Source: Petaurus breviceps papuanus
Lineage: Eukaryota > Chordata > Mammalia > Diprotodontia > Petauridae
Assembly (NCBI GenBank): GCA_028583685.1
Contig: JAMXIF010000086.1
Span: 14,783,015 to 14,847,014, forward strand
Direction: 5' to 3'
DNA length: 64,000 nt
Each line of letters starts with the position of its first letter. The first letter of the stretch is position 1. A program made the translations under genes and the position numbers. The notes beneath the pieces are model-generated. The model was not told the DNA's origin. It worked only from the letters and a program-made list of their open reading frames with translations, and did no database searches. This document shows, in pieces, positions 1 to 56,650 of the stretch.

Positions 1-559
1 GGAAGAAAGCTTAGTTTGGTAGAACAGTGCCTTCCTGCAAATTCAGCCCATAGAAATTCTTAGGTTTGAAATATCAGGTAATTCTTGTGAGAAGAAAGTG
101 ACTGGCTTGGGTTTCAATGGTAACAGTGATTGTTTATGTAATTGTTGTTAGATTTGATGGTTCACAGATCTGTAATTTATTTTTAAAAAGGAAAAAAAAA
201 ACCAAAAAGGAAATCTCAGCCCTTCGGACTTCCAGACATAATGAAATTCCCTTATCTATAGTGCCCATAGTATTAAACTAAACAGGACACTGAGCCAAAA
301 AGGATCAAGGAACAGGTTCTCCCCCATTTCTGCAACTTGCCGAATAGAAGAAAAAAAAAGAATCATATTTAAATTGAGAGATTTAATGTTGGCAGGGACC
401 ACCCTCATTTTACATATTAAAAAACAAACTGAGGCCTAGAATTTTTTTTTTTTACCAAAAAAGTATTTATCAAGCACTTACTGCAGCAGACATTATGCTA
501 AGTTCTAAAGCTATGGACACAAAAATGAGACAGTTCTGCCTGCAAGGAGCTTCCATTCT

Positions 560-1730
560 ACTGGGGAAAGAGAGTGCTCTTCCGTCCAATAAAGAGTGGT
601 GGTCGGGGAGGAGACCGGGAAGTCAGAGTACGTGGTAATTGAAGTCATAGGGCATAGAGGAGGGCACATGTCCGTGAAGGCATGATGCAGCTGTTTATTT
701 TTCTTATTCCATCCTGATCTTAGTTGCAAGAACAAGTTTCTAGAGATATTCTAACATGACTTTAGCAAAGATAAAAATGCTAAACTAATCACTGTGTCTG
801 GAGTAAAATTAGAAGTGGGGCTGAGAGAGGTACACATGCCAAAGAGTGAATAGGCATTGGGGGGGGGGGCACCAAACAATGTGCAGGATGTGTAGAGGTT
901 CACCAATCAGAGCAGAAGTAGAATCTTCAGTTCCAGGTGGAAGCGGAGGCAGGAACATAGTCAGCTCTCAGTATGGCCTGGGAATAGGACCAGAATGAAT
1001 CCAGGCTGTATTATATCTTCTGCTCCATTCTCTTCCCAAACCATTCTCTTGCTTCTCTCTGTTCCTCACATGCTATATGCCATTGCTTATCTCTATTCCT
1101 CTGCACCATGTCTTCTGGGCCTGGAATGTCCTCCCTTCTTAGGCCTAGAAAATTTAAATCATTTGCCCAAAGTCACTCCTGCAGCATGCTATTTCTCCCA
1201 GCCTCAGGTATCTTATATGTAAAAGAAGAGTTTGGATTGTCGACCAGATAGAACTGACCTCTAACCTGTGGGTGATGGGAGGTCAAACAAAGCAAGCTAT
1301 AGACAGGAGAGTCAGGAATCAAACAGTTTAATTTCAAAGTGAGGGAAAAAGCTTGCAAGCAGGGACACATGAACCAGAGCCCCACCCCTAGTGGGTGGGA
1401 CACAAGGCAGTGTGGGGAGACTTCAATAATTATACCAATGGCTATGCAGTCAGCTATAGCCCTGACAATGAGGGGCAATGACAAGAAGAAGACAAGTTTG
1501 ATTCATATCAGGGCTTCCTGTGGGATTTTGCTGTGGCTGAGAAGGTGAGCACAAAGGATTGTGGTTATGCTAAACTCAGGGAGCAGCTTGCTTGCTGGGC
1601 ATTAGCTCTGGAAAACAGGGTGTCTCCTAATTTCTTGACAGGACCAACCAGCTTTCTAGCTCTCTTTGAATCCATATCTTCCAACAAAATCTGGGACTCT
1701 TTTCTCCATATAGTGCTAGAAATCATTTAT
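560..1730. other. No gene recognised
   Basis: Upstream intron or flank of ANKDD1B. Apart from a G run near 860, short open frames without homology I can see, and possible old repeat scraps, nothing stands out. Confidence 0.5.
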
Positions 1731-1880
1731 AATCACATAGGCAATTTCCCTCATTTTCCACATGGGGAAACTGAGGCCTGGAGAGATTAGGTTCCTTGTC
1801 CAAGGTTATGTGACTAGAGTTGGGACAAGGACCCAGATTTTCTGACTCCCGCTCTAGTGCTTTCCTCTACACCAAATAAA
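1730..1880 (-). mobile_element. MIR-like SINE remnant
   Basis: ACATGGGGAAACTGAGGCC and TCCAAGGTTATGTGACTAG. Confidence 0.5.
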
Positions 1881-1956
1881 AGAGGGATCCCTTGAGATAG
1901 CTCCATATTTAAGCCCTGGTGAAAATGAATTCAAGCAGAATAAGGAGGATGATCCT

Positions 1957-2047
1957 TCCAAGAGTGGGGAACCTGTGGACTCGAGGCCACATGTAACTCT
2001 CTAGGTCCTCAAGTGTGGTCCTTTGACTGAGTCCAAACTTCACCTTT
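1957..2047. mobile_element. Half copy of the palindromic MITE
   Basis: Only one arm is present: GTGGGGAACCTGTGGACTCG, then CTAGGTCCTCAAGTGTGG and GACTGAGTCCAAACTTCAC. Confidence 0.6.
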
Positions 2048-2109
2048 TTCTCAGTTTTTGACAAAGGGAAATAAGGCACACTGTAAAATTTTCTTGAACT
2101 TATCCCCAT

Positions 2110-3310
2110 GGATTCACTTATACCATTTTTATTTTTAAGGTTTCCCCACTACCCCATCTTTTTGCTTTAGTTATTAAGTTCTGGCTTCAAGAACCTACCA
2201 TAAAGAGACTTTCCTTCCTCCTTCTTCCTTCCTCTCCCTTCCTCCCACTATCCCTTACTAAATTATACATGCTTTTTTCTATTCTTACTACAGTTGTGGT
2301 TATAGAATGCTAGACCAATTCATAAATGTTTTCTCTTTAAGTTGACTCCATCTTCTCCAAACCCCAGGAATGAACTCTAACCTTTCTTTAATCCCTTGAG
2401 TTTGAAAACCATTTTCAGAGGTTCTCTCAGCTTTGCTGATGTCATCTTGGCTTCCTCAAAGTGGGCCAAGTGAGAGTTGGAGCTATTACTGTGACCAGAA
2501 AATCCTGTATTAACAAACAAACAAACCCACACTCAGCAAAACCTTTTTTGTGGCCTATATTGGCTGGATAGTTTCCTTAGTTCTCTATTTTACTTTGTGG
2601 TAATAAACAGATTTATGTTATTTTAAAAATGTGTTGGAAATGTATGCATCAGTAAGCTCATATTCGAGCACCCAGAACTATAGCTAGGAATTTTTGTAAA
2701 TGTGTCACCAAGGTTGTTCTTGGGTAGTAGTAGGTTCTGGAAATGACACTTCATGGGGAGGGGTATGAAGGTGGTCAAAGACCTCAGAGCACAGGAGGCT
2801 CTAATAATTTTACTAATTATTACGGATTAGGTGCTAGTAGTCTGCATTTGACACTTTCAAAGTACTATACTATTAGTAATGGTTCTGTATACACCATCAC
2901 ATGGATACATAGTAGAGAAATGATTTGTCCTAGATAAATAAGGCAATGAAAAGATAGGATGAACTCATCTTCAGACCTTTCCAGTTAGGGCTCAAGGAAT
3001 ACGAAAGAGATTTTACTGACTCATTTTTATAGCTTCTCCCAGGGACTAAGACATACACAAATCAAGCAGCTTGGGGGAGGCTCTCACTGGTGACTTCAGT
3101 TGTTTTTTCCTTTTTTATTCAGTACCTTCAGAGGCAGATTCAAAAGGAAGCCTTATTCCTGAAGGGATTAATCTCCCTTCAAGGGAGCAGCTGGGAATAA
3201 GTGTTGTCACCAAAAGGGGAGGGAGGAATTCATTCTCCTGCTCATAAACTTTTACCTTCTACTCCATTCACTATTAGGAGCACATCCTCATCCCTGTTAG
3301 ATAGAGATGA
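2110..3310. other. No gene recognised
   Basis: Unique-looking AT-rich sequence, presumably intronic. I looked here for the ANKDD1B exons that should precede exon A and found none. Confidence 0.5.
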
Positions 3311-3324
3311 GGGGGGGGGGGGGG

Positions 3325-3486
3325 TGGCTAGGTGGCACAGTGAGTAAAGTGCCGGCTCTGGAGTCAGGAGGACCCAAGTTTGGTTCCAGCCTCAGACACT
3401 TAACACCCACACAAAAAAACTAGCCGTGTGACTTTGGGCGAGTTACTTTACCCCAATTGCCCTCCAAAAAGGCAAAAACAAAAAAA
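3325..3486 (+). mobile_element. tRNA-derived SINE (WSINE1-like)
   Basis: Head GTGGCTAGGTGGCACAGTG, a tRNA-like middle with TTTGGTTCCAGCCTCAG, and a CAATTGCCCTCCAAAAAGGC tail with an A-rich end. Confidence 0.8.
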
Positions 3487-4634
3487 TTAGGATTTAGATA
3501 GAGATGAGGAAACTGAAGACCAGATAGGTGAAATAATTGGCTCATAAGCAAAACTCAAACCCAGATCTTCCAGCCCTAAGTCCAATCAATCAATCAGCTT
3601 GAATCATCTACTATGAACCAAACACTTTGCTACTATGGGGACACTGACAAAAATGAAGCATTTCTTGCCCTCAAGAAGCTTGCATTCTGTCGAAAGAAAT
3701 AATACGGATGTATATAAATATCTACATACAGTATAATTACATTTTAATTTTGCCCTATTTTATTTTAATTTTGATGTGGCACAGTGGATCTCTTGGGGGA
3801 AGGGAAGGGAAAGCCCTCTGCCTGCCTTGTGTTGTAGCAATAGTGGGTATACAATCACCTCTCTGAAAATCAATTGATAAGCATTTCAGTATCCACTATG
3901 TGTCAAGTGTTAGAAACTGACCCTTTGCCCTTTGTAGATCCCTATAAAGTTGATGGCAAAGCCCACAATTTGACTTCAGAGTAAGGCTGAGAGGTGAGAG
4001 AAAGACTGTATTCATTCATCCCATAAGCATTTATTAAATAAATACCTATGTAGTAGTCCAGACCTGACCAAGCCAGTGCGGTATCTCAAGTTCAAGATTG
4101 GAACAAAGTGAGACACTCATGAAATATTTAGCAGTTAGCAAAAAGAAGTTTCCTTAGCCATGGCAAGTGAAGTACATTTAAAACAGGACAAGGTTAGTCA
4201 AGAAGTATGTAGCATTAGTTCAGCTGAGTACCGCTTCCCTGTATTGGTGTTGGTCATAATGCTGGTCTGCCAAGCAGAAACCTCAGCAATTTGTGCCCTG
4301 GCCTTTTTGTCCTCAGGTAAAGAAGAAGCTTTAGTCTTGGAGCCAATTAAGTTGGGAGGATAGTTACAATCCCTTTTAAGGAAAAACTGGCCTAGCCTAT
4401 GTGGGGTAGAGTTTTAGGATAAACCAGTCCAACTTACTGGCAAGGCCCTGGGAAATATTACTTCTAAAATAGCCTACTCTGTGCCAGGCACCATACTAAG
4501 AGCTAAGAACATGAAGACAACAACGATAACAAAAGAAAAGGAAAAAAAAAACCCACTCTCTTCAGGGGTTTATATTCTATTTTCCCTTGAAATCTTGAGG
4601 ACCCAGTGAGCCCTTTTCCAGGATCTTCCTTAGT

Positions 4635-5064
4635 TGTGAAGTGAGCAGAACCAGGAGGACATTGTGCACAGTAACAGCAACATTGTGCAATGATCAACCA
4701 AGATAGACTTTGCTCTTCACAGAAATGCAATGATCCAAAACAATTTCAAAAGACTCATGATGGAAAAGGCTATCCACATCCTGAGAAAGAACTGTGGAGT
4801 CTGAATGCAGATTGAAGCATAACATTTTCTCCTTCTTCTCTTGGGTTTTTTCCCTTTTGTTCTGATTCTTCCTTTACAACATGATTAATGAGGAAATTTG
4901 TTTAATATAATTGTAGATGTATAGCCTATGTCAGATTGCTTGCTGCCTTGGGGAGTGCAGAGGGAAGGGAGAGAAAGAAATTGGGGACTCAAAATCTTAT
5001 AAAAATGAATGTTGAAAACTATTTTTACATGTGATTGGTAAAAATACTATTAAGAAAAAAAAAA
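4635..5064 (+). mobile_element. L1 3' end fragment
   Basis: Shares the marsupial L1 3' segment repeated at 15396, 50870 and 53890: GAGCAGAACCAGGAGG, then AATGATCCAAAACAATTTC and GAATGTTGAAAACTA. It ends in an A-rich tail, and a HAL1 5' end begins immediately after. Confidence 0.8.
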
Positions 5065-7965
5065 GGAAGATGGCAGAATAGAAGCACAAACTTGGTGTGA
5101 GCTCCCACTCCAATCACTTCCAATACATGTAAAAAAATTACTTTAAATAAACTTTAGAGCTACAGAACCCACAAAGTGATAGAGAGAAACAAATCTCCTG
5201 CTGAAAGAAGCAGGACAGGAAGCGTTTATCACACTGAGCTGGGAGCCAAGCTCAATCCCTCATAAGGAGCATGGTTCTAGTCCCAGGGTGGCCCCGACCA
5301 GCAGCAGCCAGAGCAGACTTCAGGAGAGTGAATCACCAGCAGCTGTGGTGGTTTCCAGACTTCCCAACACATAAACACATAAGACAAAGTAAAAGGTCAG
5401 TGTGGAACTCTGTTGGAAGGGGGCAAGGGAGGGGGGCAAAAGAGCACAGTCAGGTCCCTGCCCCCAGGGTGAGAAGCTGTGGAGTCTCATCAGCTGTGCA
5501 GCTGTCTTGGCCTGACTGCCTCAGGAGCTCCTGGCCTGCAGATTGTAGGGGAACCAAGCAACCATTCAGAGGGTGATGACTCTTGCTTTAACCTGATTGG
5601 ATCTGGATCACAGTCTTGGATGGTGGTCCTGGGGTGTGTGGCCAGTGAGCCAGAGCTTCTGGGGGCTGTAGAGAGGGCACCCTCCTAGTAGCTCCGACAG
5701 CTGCAAAAAAAAAAACAGTGATTTGGGACAAAGCTCTCTCCATTCTGTAAGCAGAGTTCTACTATGGCAAAGAGCTCAAAAACCAAGTAATTGGATGCCA
5801 GTATGAGCAAGCAGAGGAAGCACAAACAAACCACAGAATCCTTTTTTGGGGACAAAAAAGATCAAGGCATGGAACAGGAGGAAGACAGTGAAGTCAGAAC
5901 TTCTGTATCAAAAGCCTCCAAGAAAAATATGAATTGGTTACAGGCCATGGAGGAGCTCAAGAAGGATTTTGAAAATCAAGTAAGAGAAGTAGAGGAAAAA
6001 TTGGGAAGAGAAATGAGAATGATGTAAGAAAATCATGAAAAGAGAGTCAACAACCTGCTAAAGGAGACCCAAAAATATAATGAAGAAAATACACCTTAAA
6101 AAATAGACTAACTCAAATGGCAAAAGAGTCCCAAAAAACCAATGAGGAGAAGAATGCCTAAAAATGTAGATTTGGCCAGATGGAAAAGGAATTTCAAAAA
6201 CTCACTGAAGAAAATAACTCCTTCAAAATTAGATTGGAGCAAATGGAAGCTAATGACTTTATGAGAAATCTAGATACTATAAAACAGTTCCAAACAAATG
6301 AAAAAATAGAAGGCAATGTGAAATATCTCATTGGAGAAACTACTGACCTGGAAAATAGATCCAGGAGAGATAATTTAAAAATTATTGGACTACCTGAAAG
6401 CCATGATAAAAAAAAGAGCCTAGACACCATCTTTCAAGAACTTATCAAGCAAAATTGCCCTGGTATTCTAGAATCAGAGGGCAAAATAGAAATTGACAGA
6501 ATTCACTGATTGCCCCTTGAAAAAGATCCCCAAAAGAAAACTCCTAGGAATATTATAGCTAAATACCAGAGTTCCCAGGTCAAGGAGAAAATAGTGCAAG
6601 CTGTCAGAAAGAACCAATTTGAGTATTGTAAAAAACACATTCAGGATAACATAAGACCTAGCAGCTTCTACATTAAGGGATCAAAGGGCTTGGAATATGA
6701 TATTCCAGAGGTCAAAGGAGTTAGGACTAAAACCAAGAATCTCCTACCCAGCAAAACTGAAAAAAAAATGAAATGAAAAAAAAACTGAAAAAAAATGCCA
6801 CAGGGAAAAATATGGTCATTCAATGAAATAGAGGATTTTCAAGCATTCTTGATGAAAAAAATAAAGCAGAGCTGAACAGAAAATATGACTCTCAAATACA
6901 AGAAGCATGAGAAGGTAAATAGGAAAAAGAAATCATAAGGAACTTATTAAATTTGAGCTATTTACATTCCTACAAGGAAATATCATAATTGTAACTCATA
7001 AAACTCTTCTCAATATAAGGATAGTTGAAGGGAATATATGTATACATACATATATATGTATGTATAAGAGGGTATATGTGTATATAAATATGTATGTGAG
7101 TGTGGGCATATGTATGTTCATGCATACATAGACAGAGGGCACAGCATGAGTTGAATATGAAGGGATGATATCTAAAAAATAAAATTAAGAGGTGAGAGAA
7201 GAATTTATTGGGGGAAGGAGAAAGGGAGAGATGGATTAGGGTAAATTATCTCATATAAAAGAGGCAAGAGAAACTGTTACAATGGAGGGGAAGAGCAGGA
7301 AGGTGAAAGGGAATGGGACAATCTTATTCTCATTGAATTTGGCTTAAGGAGGGAATAATGTACACACTCAATTGGGTATCTTACCCTACAGGAAAATAGG
7401 GGAGGGGGGTGTGGTGATAGAAGGGAGGGCAGATTAGGGGAGAGGGTAGTTAGAAGCAAACATTTTTGAAAAGGGATATGGTCAAAGTAGAAAATAGAAT
7501 AAGTGGGGGGCAGGATAGGATGGAGAGAAATATAGTTCACAATGGAAATGATTTGGGTAGCTACACATGTCTAACCTATATTTGCTTATCTTCCCAGTGG
7601 GGATGGGTGAGGAGGGAAGAAGGGAAAAAATCTGGAGCTCAAAGTTTTAAAAACAAATGTTTAAAACAAAAAAATTTGGTTGTTTATTTTTTTACATGCA
7701 ACTGGGAAATTTCTATAATTTCTATTCTATAATAATTCTAAATTTCAGGCACTGGGGTATAGAAATCCATCTTGCCCTGCTAGAAAGTTAGCGGGTTGAT
7801 GGGGGAGGATATAAGTGAGAACAGATTGGGTGAAGGGGTATTCAGTAGGCTCGCTATCTTGGGATGGGTGGTAGGGGAAAGACAGGGAGAAAAATTATAA
7901 CTCAAAATCTTGTGGAAATGAATGTTGAAAACTAAAAATAAATTAATTAAATTTTTAAAGAAGAA
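5065..7965 (+). mobile_element. HAL1 (half-L1) element, essentially complete
   Basis: Begins AAGATGGCAGAATAG, the L1 5' terminus, with a 5' UTR of about 720 bp. ORF1 follows (about 5791-6916) and then a 3' UTR containing a TATATG-type microsatellite (7020-7110) and long G-rich polypurine stretches. There is no ORF2 between ORF1 and the 3' UTR, and the 56651-59540 copy has the same order, so this is a family structure and not a deletion in one copy. The end is ACTAAAAATAAATTAATTAA near 7960. Confidence 0.85.
5791..6916 (+). pseudogene. HAL1 ORF1 (L1 ORF1p-like), degraded
   Basis: Pieces of an L1 ORF1 protein in order: an N-terminal MSKQRKHKQ start at 5803, a coiled-coil segment (NMNWLQAMEELKKDFENQ), an RNA-recognition part with DNLKIIGLPESH and a C-terminal part with KTPRNIIAKY. 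Several stops interrupt the frame (for example TAA near 6025 and TGA near 6507), so no intact protein is made. The active parent would have bound its own RNA as an L1-type chaperone. Confidence 0.85.
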
Positions 7966-8039
7966 TCTTTCTCAACCCTTCACTGAGAAAAATTACTTCC
8001 TTGGGTCCAACTGCTATCTAGCCTACACTGGAATGCCAT

Positions 8040-52848
<44,809 letters not shown>

Positions 52849-52914
52849 CCTCTTGAAAAGAAATAATACCCTTTGGTACCGTGATAAAATTTCCAGACCC
52901 ATGTAACAAGATCA

Positions 52915-53470
52915 AAAAAAGAAGAAAAAGACCCAGATATACAAAAGTATTTATAGCAGATCTTTTTGTAGTGGCAAAGAAATGGAAACTAAGGGGGGGG
53001 GCAGGGTGCCCAGTAATTGGAAAATGGCTGAACAAATTATGTTATATGAATGTAAGGGAATATGATTGTGACGTAAGAAATGATGGAAGAGGAAGTTTCA
53101 GACAAACCTGAGAAGACTTTTATGAAGTGACAAGGAATAAAAAGAGCAGAACCATGAGAACAATCGATAGAACAACTGATGGAATAAGATTGCAATGAAA
53201 GACAACTTTGAAAGGCTGATCAATGCAATAACCAACCATGATTCTAAAGAAATGATCGTGAAGTTTGCTGATAGAGAGATGATGAATTCAAAGTACAGAA
53301 TTACATACATTTTCAGACATGGTTAATGAAGCAATTTATTTCCCTTGAGTATGAATATATTATTTTTCTTTGTTTTGATTTGGGGAAGGAAGGGGATTTG
53401 GGGAGCAATGTGGGGAATAAGTGAAAATGGTCATCCTAAATTGGTGTTAAATTCAGAATAAAAAAAAATA
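52915..53470 (+). mobile_element. L1 3' end (divergent subfamily) in ANKDD1B 3' flank
   Basis: Starts with ORF2 C-terminal relics (GGCAAAGAAATGGAAACTAA, GGCTGAACAAATTATG) and then a diverged 3' UTR ending TCAGAATAAAAAAAAATAG. Its AATAAA at about 53457 is the first strong polyA signal after the ANKDD1B stop. Confidence 0.7.
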
Positions 53471-53884
53471 GTGTTCCCCTGGTGCTATGGCAACTACAAA
53501 AGCTTAAAACTTCACTAGCACTTTTGGAATACCCTATAAACATTTTTTTTTAAGGAAAATTATACAAGAATGACTTCCCACCTAGAATAGAGCTGTAAAT
53601 TTTTTTGGGAAAATAATGCCTATTTTCCCTTCACCTCTAAAGACAACAAGGCCAAGATCCTTTAACAGAGTGAGAAAAGCATCAATATTGCTTCAGTTCA
53701 TCTCTCTCACCATTTGTTTTTATTTTAAAAGAACATTCAGAGAGAATAGCTGAAATTAAAGTAATTCAACTTCTTTTGCTAAATTAAATAAACTGCTCAA
53801 TTTCTCTTGGTAGAAACTAATATGGGTAAAAACATGTTAAAAATTAGGCCGAAGACATGCAAAAACCAATAAAAACAACAAAAA

Positions 53885-54470
53885 AGATATGACCTGGAAA
53901 TTGAGGGGATGCCTGTCAACTGGGGAATGGCTGAACAAGTTGTGGTATATGAATGTAATGGAAATACTATTGTGCAACAAGAAATGATAAGCAGGCAGGT
54001 TTCAGAAAACCCTGGAAAGACTTACATGAACTGATGCTGAGTGAAGTGAACAGAACCAGGAGGACATTGTACACAGTAAAAGCAACACTGTGTGATAACC
54101 AACTTTGACAGACTTAGCTCTTCTCAGCAGGACGATCTAAGACAATTCCAAAAGACCCATGATGAAAAATGCTATCCACATCCAGAGAAAGAAGTATGGA
54201 ATCTGAATGCAGATTGAAGCATGCCATTTTCTCCTTCCCCACCCCCTCTCTCTTGTGGTTTTTCCCTTTTGTTCTGATTCTTCTTTCACAACATGACTAA
54301 TGTAGAAATATGTTTAATATGATTGTACATGTATAAGCTATATCATATTGTTTGCTGTCTTAGGAGGGAGGGAAGAAGAAAAAAATTGAATTCAAAATCT
54401 TATAAAAGTGACTGCTAAAAACTATCTTTACATGTAATTGGAAACAAAAAATACTATTAAGTAGAATAAA
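53885..54470 (+). mobile_element. L1 3' end fragment
   Basis: Contains the ORF2 tail (GGGGAATGGCTGAACAAGTT, ATGAATGTAATGG) and the standard 3' UTR, ending AAATACTATTAAGTAG. The translated tail resembles the WYxxxMEYY motif near the end of human L1 ORF2. Confidence 0.8.
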
Positions 54471-55189
54471 AAAGATATGACCCCGAGCATTAGCATTACA
54501 TTATTCAAAGTTAATAAATGTCTTGTTATTAATATTGTTTAAAAAACTCAGAATAGTTGGTAAATGCTATGGCTGGTTAGGACTTCACAGTTCTTTGTCG
54601 TTTGTTTATTTGCAGAATGAAAGAAATCTATGTATTATAAGCCCATGAACTGTCTGAATTTGTGAACTATAACTCTTTTATTGAGTGTTGAAAGTGAAAC
54701 TACAGTTTATCTTGATTACAATCTGTAATAAGATTTCTTGATAGCTCTCTAGAAGCATAGTTCTAAATTATGTCATTATGTAATGATATAAATTTATTTA
54801 AATGAGTGAGACAGGAAATCACATACCGTTTATCTTAATTTCCCCAACAAAAGAAGCAAGCAAGCAAAGAGTTTGGTTTCGTCCTGCAACAAGTAAAATT
54901 ACATTTGTCAAAAGGATATGATAGCATATGATACAGGCAATATAGACATAGCATTGCCAGATCATCATCATTTGCAATAATGTTATTAATATAGTATCAT
55001 CAAATTTAATCAATATAATTTACCTTTTTCTTTCCTTATGTTGTTCCAAAGGAACTATAATTCCCTTGTAATGTTGTTTTTCCTAAAGTCAAAGTTGTGT
55101 GAAATTAATTAATATTAGGTTCATATTACTGAATATGATGTGAGATACTTTGGGTCTCTTAGAGGCCAAGGAACCAATCACCAATGATC

Positions 55190-55820
55190 AATTGTCTCAT
55201 GAGAGAGACCACAGAATTAGATGGAGGGCATCATATCATTTAGTCTAATCCATCACCAAACTGAGAAAACCCTCTACCATGAATCCAAGTCGTCATCTGG
55301 CCTTTGCTTGAAGACCTCTAATGAGGGATAATCCCTCTGACTTTTAAGGCAGTTCATTCAACTCTGGGATAACTCTAATTGCTATAATAGCTGAAATTCG
55401 CCTTTTTTTGCAACTTCTTCAGTTTGTTACTAGTAGAACTCTAATCCTTCTTTCAAATTTGAAAACAGCTATCCTGTCCTTTCCTCTTGCCAACCTCCCA
55501 ACTCCCAACTCTTCCCTTTCAAAACCAAACATACCCTATTCCTTCAGCCCATCCTCATGTGGCATGAACATGAGGCCCATCACTATCATGGTTGTCTTCC
55601 TCTTGATCTTCTCTAGTTTATCAGTATCTTTTTTAGAATATGGTGCCCAGAACAGAAGACCACACACTAGCAGTGGTCTGATGTGGCCAGGCTGCAGCAG
55701 GACTATTTATTCTCTTGGAATCTAATACTATACTCCTTCCTATTCATAGACACCATGCCTTCCAATGAAGCTTTAGATTACATTGTCTTTTTTTAGCTGC
55801 CATATTACATTATTAATATT
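55190..55820 (-). mobile_element. CR1/L3-like LINE 3' region
   Basis: Contains AATATGGTGCCCAGAAC and TGGTCTGATGTGGCCAG, typical of antisense CR1/L3 3' sequence, preceded by a diverged 3' segment. A similar scrap (GGACATAACACTCCAGATGT) is at 19595. Confidence 0.55.
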
Positions 55821-55824
55821 GTAC

Positions 55825-56465
55825 TTACAGTAGAATAGTTGGACCAATTCATAGATGCACTGACATTGTTATGGATGTTATTATTTCCATTTTTATCTTT
55901 TCCAATTTGGTGTGTGTTCAGTGAAACTTCAGAGTTGTTTAAATGTCTCTAATTATTAGTGACTTGGAGCATTTTTCATATAGTTGTGCAAAGTGCATTT
56001 CTTCTTAGGAAAATTGTTACTATCATTTGAGCACTTATTTGGAGAATGTCATGTATTTTTGTAAAAAGGATTTATCTTATACATCAGAATTGTATAAAAA
56101 GATATTTGATATAATTTTTTTCTCATTAAACAGTTTGTTCTATCATCCTAGCTATAGTAATCTTGTTCGTGAAAAATCCTTTAAATTTTAGGTAATGAAA
56201 ACTACATTTTATCTATATCTATTCTTTGGTTAAAAATCTTCCCCTACCCATAGATTTGACAGGTTCCTTCCTTCTACTATTTTTTTTAAAGTATAATCTT
56301 TTATATTTAGGATTTAGGTCCTGTATCCATTTATACATATTGTAGAATATACTGTAAGATGTTGGCCTAAACCTGTTTTCTGCCAAATTACTTCCTTGCA
56401 TATCTAGGATCTTGTTGAATAGGGAGTTCTCCCTGTAGCTTTTTATTGCGTTGATCAACTACTGT
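55825..56465 (-). mobile_element. L1 ORF2 C-terminal region, degraded
   Basis: A 79-residue - strand peptide (56458-56219) contains MYKWIQDLNPK, the counterpart of WIKDLN in human L1 ORF2. It is followed by relics of the region with GAAAAATGCTCCAAGTCAC. Many stops; not coding. Confidence 0.7.
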
Positions 56466-56650
56466 GCTTCTGGATTTTGCTTTTCTGGTATGTTGTTGCT
56501 CCATCTCCCTCTCCAAGCCCTCTCCCATGACCTTTTTCAATTGAGTTGCTGTCTAGCCTTTATTCCCTTACCTTGTAGTTGTAAAGTTGACTTTTTGAAC
56601 TGATGTGTAGTATCATCTCATTAGCTTCGGACTAATATTCTAGCCTGTCA

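Noticed and set aside
5271-5576. 101-residue open frame
   Set aside because: Lies in the HAL1 5' UTR; no similarity to a host protein.
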